Positions 1-8,192 of a DNA stretch of 64,000 nt are shown one piece after another; the stretch's first letter is position 1, and each line of letters begins with the position of its first letter. The stretch comes from Sphingobacterium alimentarium. GTDB lineage: Bacteria; Bacteroidota; Bacteroidia; Sphingobacteriales; Sphingobacteriaceae. Location: the NCBI RefSeq assembly GCF_004342685.1, contig NZ_SMBZ01000009.1, forward strand, positions 19,898-83,897, in the 5' to 3' direction. A program made the position numbers and the translations under genes. Under the pieces are notes generated by a model. The model saw only the letters and a program-made list of their open reading frames with translations, had not been told where the DNA came from and made no database searches.

Positions 1-1291
1 GATAGACATTCACTCCCAACATGCGACCTTGCAGATCAATACTGAAGAATTTCAACTGTTTGTATTGGATGCTATTGCAAGTAATGCTCCTTTACTCGAA
101 AACTTCCGTAGCGAATTGCAGCAATTGCGACAATTGGACAAAAAACTGAAAACGTTGAAAGAAGAGTCGCGTACTGCTCATGCTGAACTAGATTACAACC
201 AATTTTTATTCGATGAATTGGAAAAGCTGAATGTCCGTGAAGGTGAAATGAAAGAATTAGAAGCGGAACAAAGTCAGCTGGAGAATGCGGAGGAGATAAA
301 ACGTGCTTTATTATCCTCCAATTACCTATTGTCGGATGCCGAACAAAATGTGTTGACACTTTTGAAAGACAGTATGCAGCAAATACAACAAGCTTCGCGG
401 TATTTTACCGACGCGGAAGACTTGGCCAACCGTTTGCAAAGTGCGCATATAGAGATAAAAGATGTAGCTGCTGAGATTGCTAACCAAGAGGCTGAAATTC
501 AGTTGGACGAAAATAGGTTGAACGAAGTCAATTCGAGGCTCAGCGATATCTATAGCTTGTTGAAAAAACACCGTCTGGACAGCGAAGCAGAACTGATCCA
601 ACTACGCAATGAATTGGAAGAGAAGTTGCAGGTAGCACTGAATCACGATGAAATATTAGCGAAACTTGAAAATGAGAGGAAAGCACAAGAAGAAGTCGTG
701 CTGACACTTGGAAAACAAATTCACCAAAAACGGACATCCGCTATACCTCAGGTGGAGAAAGCTGTGCAGGACACGTTGGCTCATGTCGGGATGTCTAACG
801 CAAAACTGAATATTCAACTGACTCCTCAAATGTTAGAAAAAGCTTCTTCCAAAGGCTTAGATACAGTACAGTTCTTGTTTTCGGCCAATAAAGGACAGGC
901 TTTACAGCCCATTCACAAAGTCGCATCCGGCGGTGAGCTATCACGCGTGATGTTGGCTATTAAATCTTTGGTGGCACACAATTCCTCTTTGCCAACCATT
1001 ATATTCGATGAGATCGATACGGGGATTTCGGGAGAAGTGGCACTAAGGGTAGGAGAGGTCATGCAGGAGTTGGCGGGTAATATGCAGGTATTGGCCATTA
1101 CACACCTACCGCAGATTGCTTCCAAGGGAACGTCACACTTCAAAGTTTATAAAGAAGATCGTGAAGAGAAGACACGCTCCAATATCGTGCTTTTGAATCG
1201 GGATGAAAGGGTGTACGAGATCGCACAGATGCTATCAGGAGCTTCACCGGGGGAGGCAGCATTGGCCAATGCTGCGAGTCTCTTGACCTAA
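1..1291 (+). CDS. recN: DNA repair protein RecN, 3' part (5' end outside window)
   Basis: RecN is an SMC-like ATPase that acts early in double-strand-break repair. The frame is open to the left edge: codons 2-28 read DIHSQHAT, the conserved RecN motif, so the TTG at 29 is internal and not the start. About 430 C-terminal residues are visible against a usual length near 550; the N-terminal Walker A half is missing only because the window begins here. Seen: a long coiled-coil arm in the first ~230 residues, the ABC signature ASGGELSRVMLAIK, Walker B TIIFDEIDTGISGEVA and the distal AITHLPQIA histidine switch. It converges with the leftward heme oxygenase gene with only 6 bases between. Family call is firm. 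Confidence 0.95.
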   Translation, partial: IDIHSQHATLQINTEEFQLFVLDAIASNAPLLENFRSELQQLRQLDKKLKTLKEESRTAHAELDYNQFLFDELEKLNVREGEMKELEAEQSQLENAEEIKRALLSSNYLLSDAEQNVLTLLKDSMQQIQQASRYFTDAEDLANRLQSAHIEIKDVAAEIANQEAEIQLDENRLNEVNSRLSDIYSLLKKHRLDSEAELIQLRNELEEKLQVALNHDEILAKLENERKAQEEVVLTLGKQIHQKRTSAIPQVEKAVQDTLAHVGMSNAKLNIQLTPQMLEKASSKGLDTVQFLFSANKGQALQPIHKVASGGELSRVMLAIKSLVAHNSSLPTIIFDEIDTGISGEVALRVGEVMQELAGNMQVLAITHLPQIASKGTSHFKVYKEDREEKTRSNIVLLNRDERVYEIAQMLSGASPGEAALANAASLLT

Positions 1292-1297
1292 ATATTT

Positions 1298-1828
1298 TTA
1301 TTCACCAAAAAAAAGATAACCATCGCGTGCCCCTTGGATCACATGCTGTAATTCAGTAGCGTCTAATTGATTGATGCGCGATTGAAAATCTTTCCAGATG
1401 GAAGAGAGTTGGTCTTGATGTCTAGAAAGGTAAGCAAATGGGAATCCTTCGAAGGCCGGATATTCTTTTAATTTGGACAAAATCATCTTATTACCAAGCA
1501 TGGCGCCTAGCACAATATAGATTAGACCAAGCTTATAATGTTTATCCGTGGAGGTGATCGCTAGCGCTGCACTTTCATCGGGAGTAAGCTGTAGGTGTGC
1601 TAGATCTTCTCGTAATGCAAGCCGTTTCTGCTCCAATATTTCAGAAAATTCAGGCCATGCCATACTTACCTTATCGACGATAGCGTGGATATAACTGTAC
1701 GATTTGAGCATAAAATGCTGGTAATGTATTTCCGTAAACTGATTGGAAAATAAAAGATGAGCATGCATCACATGCTCAATTCTATCGTGCAAATCTTGCG
1801 TTTCGGTCTTTAGTAAACTGTTATTCAT
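1298..1828 (-). CDS. bphO: biliverdin-producing heme oxygenase (BphO type)
   Basis: This 176-residue soluble protein belongs to the bacterial heme oxygenase family, which opens heme to biliverdin, iron and CO. The N-terminus carries the pattern LKTETQDLHDRIE, with His14 in the place of the proximal heme ligand, and residues near 107-118 (VLGAMLGNKMI) resemble the glycine-rich distal helix. Its start overlaps the stop of the bacteriophytochrome gene by 8 bases, so the two are translationally coupled. That pairing is known for bacteriophytochromes, where the oxygenase supplies the chromophore. The heme biosynthesis cluster a few kb away is consistent with the substrate. Function is inferred from motif plus context. 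Confidence 0.88.
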   Translation of the reverse strand: MNNSLLKTETQDLHDRIEHVMHAHLLFSNQFTEIHYQHFMLKSYSYIHAIVDKVSMAWPEFSEILEQKRLALREDLAHLQLTPDESAALAITSTDKHYKLGLIYIVLGAMLGNKMILSKLKEYPAFEGFPFAYLSRHQDQLSSIWKDFQSRINQLDATELQHVIQGARDGYLFFGE

Positions 1829-4001
1829 TAGGAAATGAAATTTTAAAGGTTGTTCCTATGCCAATATTGCTTTCAAAACTAATTTCAGCATTCAATCTAT
1901 CCACTATACGTTTTACAATGGACATCCCGACTCCGCTGCCTTCATATGCCGAGGCATTGGTAAGCCTTTTGAATAAGCCGAAGACTTGTTCTTTCTCCGA
2001 TTCATCAATGCCAATTCCATTATCTTTGATATAGTAAATAGTCTTATCTGCTTTTACTTCGCTGTACACCTCCAAGATGGTTGCTTCTTGTTGACTGCTG
2101 AATTTAATCGCATTATTGATTAAGTTCATAAACAGTTGATACAAGGATGTTTTTTCGCCATATATAGGATGAAGCTCACCCAGCCGCAGATCCATATTTG
2201 TAACCTTATAATACTCCATAGCTTGGGTAATTATTTGGTTAATGAAACTTTCAGTATGAATGACTTCAAGCTGAAATAATAGAGGTGACGACTTCGCTGA
2301 AGCGAGCGTACGATCGATGATGTCATTTATTACCTTGGCAGCTTCCGTAATATTCTTCGAAAACTTCACAATCATATCTACAGGCAAATCTTTGCGCGTT
2401 TGCATGAATTGTGCCGAGGTTTTGATCGTCGACAGTGGATTTTTTAGATCGTGACCCAATTCTTGTGTATAAGTTTCCAACTGATTATTGGTTTCTATGA
2501 GCTTCTCATTGAGTCTCCTCACTTCCGTCATCTGCCTCAACAAAGAATCTTGTATCAATTTGTGGATACGCGACAAAAACTCCAAATCAAATTTGGACCA
2601 TTTCTCGGATTGCCCATTTACTTCTTTTTTCCATACCTGGAATGAGGTGCGTGGCGAGTAAACATACGCATTTTTCGCTTCCGAAAATATGGGCAGTTTT
2701 TCCGGTACACCAGCCCATTTTTCTTCAACAAGAATTTCTTTTCGAAACCAATAAATCGAATAATCATGCTCTTTGTTAAAGCTAATCCGCGCTACACCTT
2801 TCCATTTGGATAAGTCTTCGTCTTCACTCAAGTTGAATGCAAATGTGCTATAAATATTTTCGTTTGCGGCTTGGATATTGACTTCCTGATGGATTTTTTT
2901 GAAAAGCGAATTGTTTGGTGTATCGCCATAGCGCAATGTATAATCAGGAGATGTAATAATTAATCCCGATGAAGACAATGTGTGCATGAACAGATGTGCA
3001 AATTCACCTAGCGTCTTTTGAAAAGATTGGCTATAGAAGAGTTTTTCTTTCAATCCCAATTCAATCTCTTTGATGGTTTCATTTTGTCTCATTTTGATAC
3101 GTTGTCTTTGTACCAAATACTTATTTGCTGCATAATGCGTTACAAATACGCAGAGACTTCTTTTGTCGTATGGGATGTATTTAGGCTCGAAATTCTGACA
3201 AGCAACCAATCCCCACAACTTATTGTCAATTATAATAGAAAAACTTGCACTCGCGCTTACCCCAAAGTTTTTTAAATATTGCAAATGAATGGGTGATAAG
3301 GCACGAATTTGGGATTTTGATAAGTCGATCTGTGTTGGCGAAATACCATGTAAATCAAAAGTCATGGCATCGATATCGGGTGTTTGTCGCGATAAATTTT
3401 TGAGGTACAATTGCCTTGCTTGAACAGGAATGTCAAATTCAGGATACCTATATCCGAGAAGAGATTCTCCTTGTTCCTTTACATTTTCAGCCACAACGAT
3501 GCCACTACTGTCTTCCAGAAATTGATAGATCATGATGCGGTCAAAATCAATGATTTTCATGATATTGTCGCACAGTGATTGCCACGTGTTTTCGTTTTTG
3601 TCAAATATCATCTGGAAATCATTCAACTGACTGAGTTCAATGATGATATTCTCATTTTTTTCGAACTCTAAGAAAAGTTGGTTTTCATTTAGATAAATCG
3701 TCAATTGATAATTTTCATTATTCAATTGTGTCTTGAAGGACAAGGTCCGATCTTCTAAGGAGAATATCTTGCTTGCATTAATTTGAAGAGCATTTTCTTG
3801 ATTTAGGAAATTGGTGTAATATTCCAGTTTTTTGGAAAGTGCAGTTGGAATATCCAATTTCAACCATTCTGTACAGTTCTCACTGACAGCCACGCATTCT
3901 CCTAATGAGTTAAAAACTAATAAGTACCCGAAATTTTGAACCTTACCACATAAGTGAATAGCCTCTTCTTCACAGTTCAATGTTTTTGAGATTTCTAGCA
4001 T
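1821..4001 (-). CDS. bphP: bacteriophytochrome sensor histidine kinase
   Basis: This 726-residue red/far-red photoreceptor kinase has domain order PAS (about 15-120), GAF (140-300), PHY (310-490), HisKA and HATPase (505-726). Cys10, in the motif LNCEEEAIHL, is where bacteriophytochromes attach biliverdin. The GAF domain has the PxxDIP motif (Asp190) and the SPIHLQYL histidine (His239). The PHY tongue retains WAG (429-431) and PRTSF (450-454). The kinase has a phospho-acceptor in ELGHDLKNPLS (His517), an N-box NLINNAIKF, DNGIGID and GSGVGMSIV. One odd point: the conserved ACHH motif reads ACQN, putting Gln269 in place of the histidine that normally contacts the chromophore D-ring. No response regulator is adjacent. 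Co-transcribed with the heme oxygenase. Confidence 0.95.
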   Translation of the reverse strand: MLEISKTLNCEEEAIHLCGKVQNFGYLLVFNSLGECVAVSENCTEWLKLDIPTALSKKLEYYTNFLNQENALQINASKIFSLEDRTLSFKTQLNNENYQLTIYLNENQLFLEFEKNENIIIELSQLNDFQMIFDKNENTWQSLCDNIMKIIDFDRIMIYQFLEDSSGIVVAENVKEQGESLLGYRYPEFDIPVQARQLYLKNLSRQTPDIDAMTFDLHGISPTQIDLSKSQIRALSPIHLQYLKNFGVSASASFSIIIDNKLWGLVACQNFEPKYIPYDKRSLCVFVTHYAANKYLVQRQRIKMRQNETIKEIELGLKEKLFYSQSFQKTLGEFAHLFMHTLSSSGLIITSPDYTLRYGDTPNNSLFKKIHQEVNIQAANENIYSTFAFNLSEDEDLSKWKGVARISFNKEHDYSIYWFRKEILVEEKWAGVPEKLPIFSEAKNAYVYSPRTSFQVWKKEVNGQSEKWSKFDLEFLSRIHKLIQDSLLRQMTEVRRLNEKLIETNNQLETYTQELGHDLKNPLSTIKTSAQFMQTRKDLPVDMIVKFSKNITEAAKVINDIIDRTLASAKSSPLLFQLEVIHTESFINQIITQAMEYYKVTNMDLRLGELHPIYGEKTSLYQLFMNLINNAIKFSSQQEATILEVYSEVKADKTIYYIKDNGIGIDESEKEQVFGLFKRLTNASAYEGSGVGMSIVKRIVDRLNAEISFESNIGIGTTFKISFPNE

Positions 4002-4041
4002 TAGGAAGATTTTGCAGATGTTTTTTTAAATATAAGAAAAG

Positions 4042-4049
4042 CAAATATA
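4042..4049 (-). promoter_or_regulatory. -7 box for the phytochrome operon
   Basis: The minus strand reads TATATTTG here, a full match to the Bacteroidota TAnnTTTG -7 element, placing the RNA start near 4038 and giving a leader of about 37 bases. The expected upstream region (about 4069-4073) holds a T-run in place of a clear TTG. Confidence 0.55.
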
Positions 4050-4180
4050 ATATTAGCATAACCACCTAAAAATGCGACGGTTTGTAATTTAGATTATAGA
4101 TAATAAATTGAAATGATAATAAATGTTGGTGGATGTAATAGGCTATTGAGGAGCTGAAGGAAGGGATATTGTAGAATAAT

Positions 4181-4207
4181 ACGGGAAAATTTTTTCAATT
4201 TTCCCGT
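4181..4207 (-). terminator. intrinsic terminator after lipoprotein gene
   Basis: A perfect 10-bp inverted repeat (4181-4190 with 4198-4207, loop of 7) lies 15 bases beyond the stop of the leftward lipoprotein gene. The run after the stem is A/T-rich but not pure U. Confidence 0.65.
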
Positions 4208-4222
4208 TATTTTATGTGTTGA

Positions 4223-4645
4223 TTAATTGCCAATTTCGTTGTCCGAAAGAACAATTTTTGTAATCATATTAGCTGGCGGAGTCGGTGTTCCCGCCCCACG
4301 GTATTCTGCAAATATTCTTACTTTACCTACGGAATAGTTTGCGGAAAAAATATAATTACCAATCGTCGCTGGTATTAATTCATATGTCGTCTTATCGTTA
4401 TCATAAGATACAGCTACACTTACATGACCATCTTCGAAATATCTACTGTCTAAATCAGCAATATTTTGCTCAAAGCGATATACTCTTGGTTCTGATTGCG
4501 TCCACTGATTTGATTTGATAGTATATACATAGCTTACGCCTGGTAAGTAATTGATGTGTTCTTCAGTAATATACTCTTTAGTACAAGAGCTTAGAGTTGC
4601 GAAAGATGCGCCTGCAATAGCGAGAGCTACTAATATCTTTTTCAT
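4223..4645 (-). CDS. small lipoprotein of unknown function
   Basis: This 140-residue protein starts with a signal peptide and the lipobox LSSC (Cys21), so it is exported and lipid-anchored. The following TKEYITEEHIN stretch is charged. The rest is predicted to be beta-rich, with a short low-complexity GAGTPTPPAN segment near residues 116-125 and alternating aromatic residues (YVYTIKSNQW). I recognise no family beyond a generic Bacteroidota outer-membrane or periplasmic lipoprotein. It is a single-gene unit bounded by its own terminator; the next gene upstream has a separate terminator, so they are not an obvious operon. Confidence 0.7.
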   Translation of the reverse strand: MKKILVALAIAGASFATLSSCTKEYITEEHINYLPGVSYVYTIKSNQWTQSEPRVYRFEQNIADLDSRYFEDGHVSVAVSYDNDKTTYELIPATIGNYIFSANYSVGKVRIFAEYRGAGTPTPPANMITKIVLSDNEIGN

Positions 4646-4733
4646 ATTTATATAGTTTTAATTAATTGTTTTTTATTGTTTGACAATCGTGGCTGTAATT
4701 AGTTTAAATGATAGCAAAAATTTTGCCATAGAA

Positions 4734-4759
4734 AAAGCTCAACGGTTTCGTTGAGCTTT
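4734..4759 (-). terminator. intrinsic terminator after 4788-5600 gene
   Basis: A perfect 11-bp stem (4734-4744 with 4749-4759) with a 4-base loop is followed on the minus strand by a short U-run. It lies 28 bases past the stop of the leftward lipoprotein gene. Confidence 0.8.
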
Positions 4760-4787
4760 CTTATTCCTTTTATGATGGAAAAGTTCA

Positions 4788-5600
4788 CTAGTTGGTGAGG
4801 GTAATCTTACGCTCTATGGATACATTATCTCCTGTCAGCGCATTACCATCTTTATCTACTAAGGACAATTTTATAATGTTTTCTCCCATTGGAAGGTTTA
4901 TAATTTCGTAAGGCACCCATTGGTCTAAAGTAAACTCTTGCCCATTAATCTGCGCCATCACTTTATTCTCTGAAGCACCTAGCGTCGTATTGGTCACGAA
5001 GAAATCCAAAAGAACAGTTTTCGTATCATCACTCTTATATTCGCCTTTTGGTCTACTGTAGAATAATGCAGGTTGGGTAGGAGCAGGCATTTCTTCAATC
5101 TTGCCATCCGCATTCACTTTAAATTTCACGACTTTATGGGCGTCTGCAGTCTTGATAGATTCGTGGAATGAACGCGATAAGAAAGACATTAGGTGATGTT
5201 CGGAATTAATCGGCACCACTTTAGTATGCTCTGGTTTATAAAGTGCCTCGTAAGGCTCATTGTTAAGAATAAAGTGAATATGCTGCCCTTCAGCCGAGTT
5301 GGCCATGTGGTGTTCGTGGTCTGTTTGTTCGGTAAGATTAAAGTTAGTTACCTTATATTTTACCGTGATTCTTGCTGAATCCGTTCCCACTTTTTCGGAA
5401 GTCAAGGAAGACATCGTAAGACTCGCGCCAGGAAATTCCTTGGCATGAGATAATGGATTGACCGCTATAGCTCCGACTGTATCTGAAAGTAAAGTAGAAT
5501 CCTGTACATTCCCATCTGTATCCTTGGTCGTCTGATTACAACTGACCATTGTTAATAAAGCAGTTGAAAATGCGAGTAGCGTTGATGTAGTTTTTTTCAT
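4788..5600 (-). CDS. histidine-rich lipoprotein of unknown function
   Basis: This 270-residue exported lipoprotein has the lipobox MVSC (Cys21). The middle of the mature protein is rich in His (DHEHHMANSAEGQHIHF and a second HH motif in SEHHLMSF), which could suggest a metal-binding site or a carbohydrate-like binding fold of the DUF4399 kind; I cannot decide between them. The C-terminal 80 residues look like a beta-sandwich (GENIIKLSLVDKDGNAL). It lies 69 bases downstream of hemL in the same direction with no strong terminator between, so it may be read through from hemL. I would not assign a function from sequence alone. Confidence 0.7.
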   Translation of the reverse strand: MKKTTSTLLAFSTALLTMVSCNQTTKDTDGNVQDSTLLSDTVGAIAVNPLSHAKEFPGASLTMSSLTSEKVGTDSARITVKYKVTNFNLTEQTDHEHHMANSAEGQHIHFILNNEPYEALYKPEHTKVVPINSEHHLMSFLSRSFHESIKTADAHKVVKFKVNADGKIEEMPAPTQPALFYSRPKGEYKSDDTKTVLLDFFVTNTTLGASENKVMAQINGQEFTLDQWVPYEIINLPMGENIIKLSLVDKDGNALTGDNVSIERKITLTN

Positions 5601-5669
5601 TATTATCGTGTTTTGTTATACATTGATGTGGTATTCAATGGTTAATAACAAAACACGATCAAAAAAGTT

Positions 5670-6977
5670 TTATGCAAAGGCAACTAAGAGCGAATCCTTA
5701 ATAACTGCTAAAGCCGTCTGCAAGTCTTCTTTTGTATGAGCAGCAGATATAAATCCCACTTCATAGCCCGAAGGACCGAAGTATACACCTCTGTTTAATA
5801 ATTCGCGGTGCATGATTTTGTATTTCTCCATAGAAGCCGGATCAATTTGTGCAGCTGTTTGGATATTTTCTTGCGCAGTAAACGCAAACCAAAATATAGA
5901 TCCGATTGTGAATATCTTCACTACTAGATCGTTATCCGCGATGAATCCACGAAGTTCTTCTACAAAAGCTTGTGTCGTAGATTCCAATTTTTCATAAAAT
6001 CCTGGCTGTGCCAATATACTCAACGCAGCAATACCTGCCGCCATAGCCACAGGGTTGCCCGATAAAGTTCCGGCTTGATATACGCCTCCATCAGGAGAAA
6101 TATGTCCCATGATCTCAGCAGAAGCACCGTAAGCACCTACTGGCATACCGCCACCGATGATTTTGCCATATGTCAATATATCTGGTTGGATATCATAATA
6201 TTTGGCAGCACCCTCGAATCCTAAGCGGAAACCCGTAATCACTTCATCAAAGATCAATAATGAACCATTGGATGCGGTGATGTCTCTTAAAAATTGGATG
6301 TACTCTTTGTCTTGAATCAAAAGTCCATTATTAGCTGGAACACCTTCGATGATTACTGCTGCAATTTGGTCTTTGAAATCAACAAATACTTGTTCTAAAG
6401 CAGCTTTGTCATTTAACCCTATAACGATAGTTTCATCCGCGAAAGCTTTAGGAACACCCGCAGAAGACGTTTCACCGAATGTCACTAATCCCGATCCTGC
6501 TTTTACTAATAGTGAATCGGAGTGACCATGGTAACAACCTTCGAATTTGACAATTTTGTCACGTTTTGTATATCCTCTAGCCAAACGAATAGCTGACATC
6601 ACAGCTTCTGTTCCTGAACTTACAAAGCGGATTTTCTCAATATATTTATTGTTGGAAATTATTAAATCCGCCAACTCATTTTCTAATGCTGTAGGTGCAC
6701 CAAAACTTAATCCTTTCCCTAACTGGGCCTCGACTGCTTCGCGAATTTGTGGGTTGTTGTGTCCTAAAATAAGCGGTCCCCAAGAACAACAAAAATCAAT
6801 AAACTCGTTTCCATCCGCATCCCATAAATGTGCTTTATCACCTCTCTCGATAAATAAAGGCGTACCATAAACGGATTTAAATGCTCTAACCGGTGAGTTC
6901 ACACCACCCGGGAAATAGTTTTTTGCCTTTTCGAAAAGTTCAGCAGACTTTTCTCTACATATATCCTGTGCTTTCAT
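5670..6977 (-). CDS. hemL: glutamate-1-semialdehyde 2,1-aminomutase
   Basis: HemL moves the amino group of glutamate-1-semialdehyde to give 5-aminolevulinate, the second step of the C5 route to heme, in the cytoplasm. At 435 residues it is of normal family length. The PLP-binding lysine lies in LTYGKIIGGGMPVGA (Lys272), with Asp244 in LLIFDEVITGF and the SSGTEA phosphate-binding loop at 120-125. The gaps GSGLVTFGETSSAGVP and GNPVAMAAG are typical of the family and separate it from ornithine or GABA aminotransferases. It is the last heme gene of this cluster and is separated from hemB by a hairpin, so it probably has its own promoter or depends on read-through. Confidence 0.97.
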   Translation of the reverse strand: MKAQDICREKSAELFEKAKNYFPGGVNSPVRAFKSVYGTPLFIERGDKAHLWDADGNEFIDFCCSWGPLILGHNNPQIREAVEAQLGKGLSFGAPTALENELADLIISNNKYIEKIRFVSSGTEAVMSAIRLARGYTKRDKIVKFEGCYHGHSDSLLVKAGSGLVTFGETSSAGVPKAFADETIVIGLNDKAALEQVFVDFKDQIAAVIIEGVPANNGLLIQDKEYIQFLRDITASNGSLLIFDEVITGFRLGFEGAAKYYDIQPDILTYGKIIGGGMPVGAYGASAEIMGHISPDGGVYQAGTLSGNPVAMAAGIAALSILAQPGFYEKLESTTQAFVEELRGFIADNDLVVKIFTIGSIFWFAFTAQENIQTAAQIDPASMEKYKIMHRELLNRGVYFGPSGYEVGFISAAHTKEDLQTALAVIKDSLLVAFA

Positions 6978-7060
6978 GTGCTATAATCAATATTCTTGCG
7001 AAGTTAGAGATTTATAAGTAAATTATATTCATTACCAAGTCAGGAAATGCTATAAATAAC

Positions 7061-7087
7061 AAAGGCTCAAGAATCTCTTGAGCCTTT
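7061..7087 (-). terminator. hairpin between hemB and hemL
   Basis: An 11-12 bp perfect stem (7061-7071 with 7077-7087) lies 82 bases beyond the hemB stop. The minus-strand sequence after it is GTTATTTATAG, only weakly U-rich, so termination may be partial. It divides the heme cluster into hemA-hemCD-hemB and hemL. Confidence 0.7.
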
Positions 7088-7168
7088 ACTGTATTTGTTC
7101 ATTTCGAATGCAATGAGAAATCTAAATGCGATATCTCCTAAAGTCGATATGACGGCAAAATTAGTATC

Positions 7169-8140
7169 CTATTTCAACCAACCTTTTTCGATAACCTCTT
7201 TCGCGTGGTAGGTTAGTATTGAAGTAGCGCCAGCGCGACGGAAGCTTAATAAAGTCTCCATGATCACAGCTTCGGACAACCAACCATTCGCAATAGCAGC
7301 TTTCAACATCGCATATTCACCTGATACATTATATGCAGCAATTGGTAAATCAAATTTGTCGTGTAATAATTTAATCACATCCAAATATGGAAGACCTGGT
7401 TTGACCATCAAGAAGTCAGCACCTTCTTCCATGTCCAATTGTGCTTCGATTAATGCTTCGCGGCTGTTGGCTGGATTCATTTGGTATGTTTTTTTATCGC
7501 CTTTTTTTGGCGCAGAACCTAATGCATCACGGAATGGGCCATAATAAGCCGAAGCATATTTGGCGGTGTAAGACATTAGGGAAACATTCGTAAAACCGTT
7601 ATCGTCCAAAACTGAACGTAAATAACCAATACGTCCATCCATCATGTCCGAAGGCGCTATGATATCAGCACCCTTTTGAGCATGAGCCAAAGCCATTTTG
7701 CCCAAAACTTCTAAAGTCTCATCGTTTAAAATTTCTCCATTTTCAACGATTCCGTCATGCCCATCTGAGCTGTAAGGATCCATCGCAACATCGGTAATCA
7801 CGCATGCTTCTGGAAAATTTTTCTTCACGGCATCAATAGCACGTAGATACAAAGTGCCTTCTCGGTAACTCTCCGTTGCGTATTTGTCTTTTAAAGATTC
7901 TTCTACAGCAGGAAACAAGTCGAAAGCCTTTAATCCCAAATTCATACAACTTTCTACCTCGCGCAGTAAGTTGTCTATTGAATACCGGAATATCCCCGGC
8001 ATTGATTTCACTTCCTCTTTTTGATTTTCGCCATTAATGATGAATAGAGGGAATATAAGGTTAGAAGCGGACAAATGTGTCTCTTGAATCATGTCGCGAA
8101 TGACTGCTGATTTTCTGTTTCTTCTAGGACGTTGTAACAT
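7169..8140 (-). CDS. hemB: porphobilinogen synthase (ALA dehydratase)
   Basis: HemB joins two 5-aminolevulinate molecules into porphobilinogen. It has 323 residues, the normal length. The two active-site lysines are visible in MSYTAKYASAYYGPFR (Lys194) and FLMVKPGLPYLD (Lys247, Schiff base). The metal region reads DVAMDPYSSDGHDG (117-130): the cysteines of the zinc-dependent class are replaced by aspartates, so this should be a magnesium-responsive type. It lies 52 bases downstream of the hemC-hemD fusion, with a hairpin in between, and is probably part of the same transcript. Confidence 0.97.
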   Translation of the reverse strand: MLQRPRRNRKSAVIRDMIQETHLSASNLIFPLFIINGENQKEEVKSMPGIFRYSIDNLLREVESCMNLGLKAFDLFPAVEESLKDKYATESYREGTLYLRAIDAVKKNFPEACVITDVAMDPYSSDGHDGIVENGEILNDETLEVLGKMALAHAQKGADIIAPSDMMDGRIGYLRSVLDDNGFTNVSLMSYTAKYASAYYGPFRDALGSAPKKGDKKTYQMNPANSREALIEAQLDMEEGADFLMVKPGLPYLDVIKLLHDKFDLPIAAYNVSGEYAMLKAAIANGWLSEAVIMETLLSFRRAGATSILTYHAKEVIEKGWLK

Positions 8141-8160
8141 GGTTTTTGTGTTTATGTCAA

Positions 8161-8182
8161 AGCCATTTCTAAGGAAATGGCT
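8161..8182 (-). other. intercistronic hairpin between hemCD and hemB
   Basis: A perfect 9-bp stem (8161-8169 with 8174-8182) with a 4-base loop fills the short gap between the fusion gene and hemB. There is no U-run after it on the minus strand, so it is more likely an RNA-processing or stability element than a terminator. Confidence 0.45.
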
Positions 8183-8192
8183 TATTGTACTG

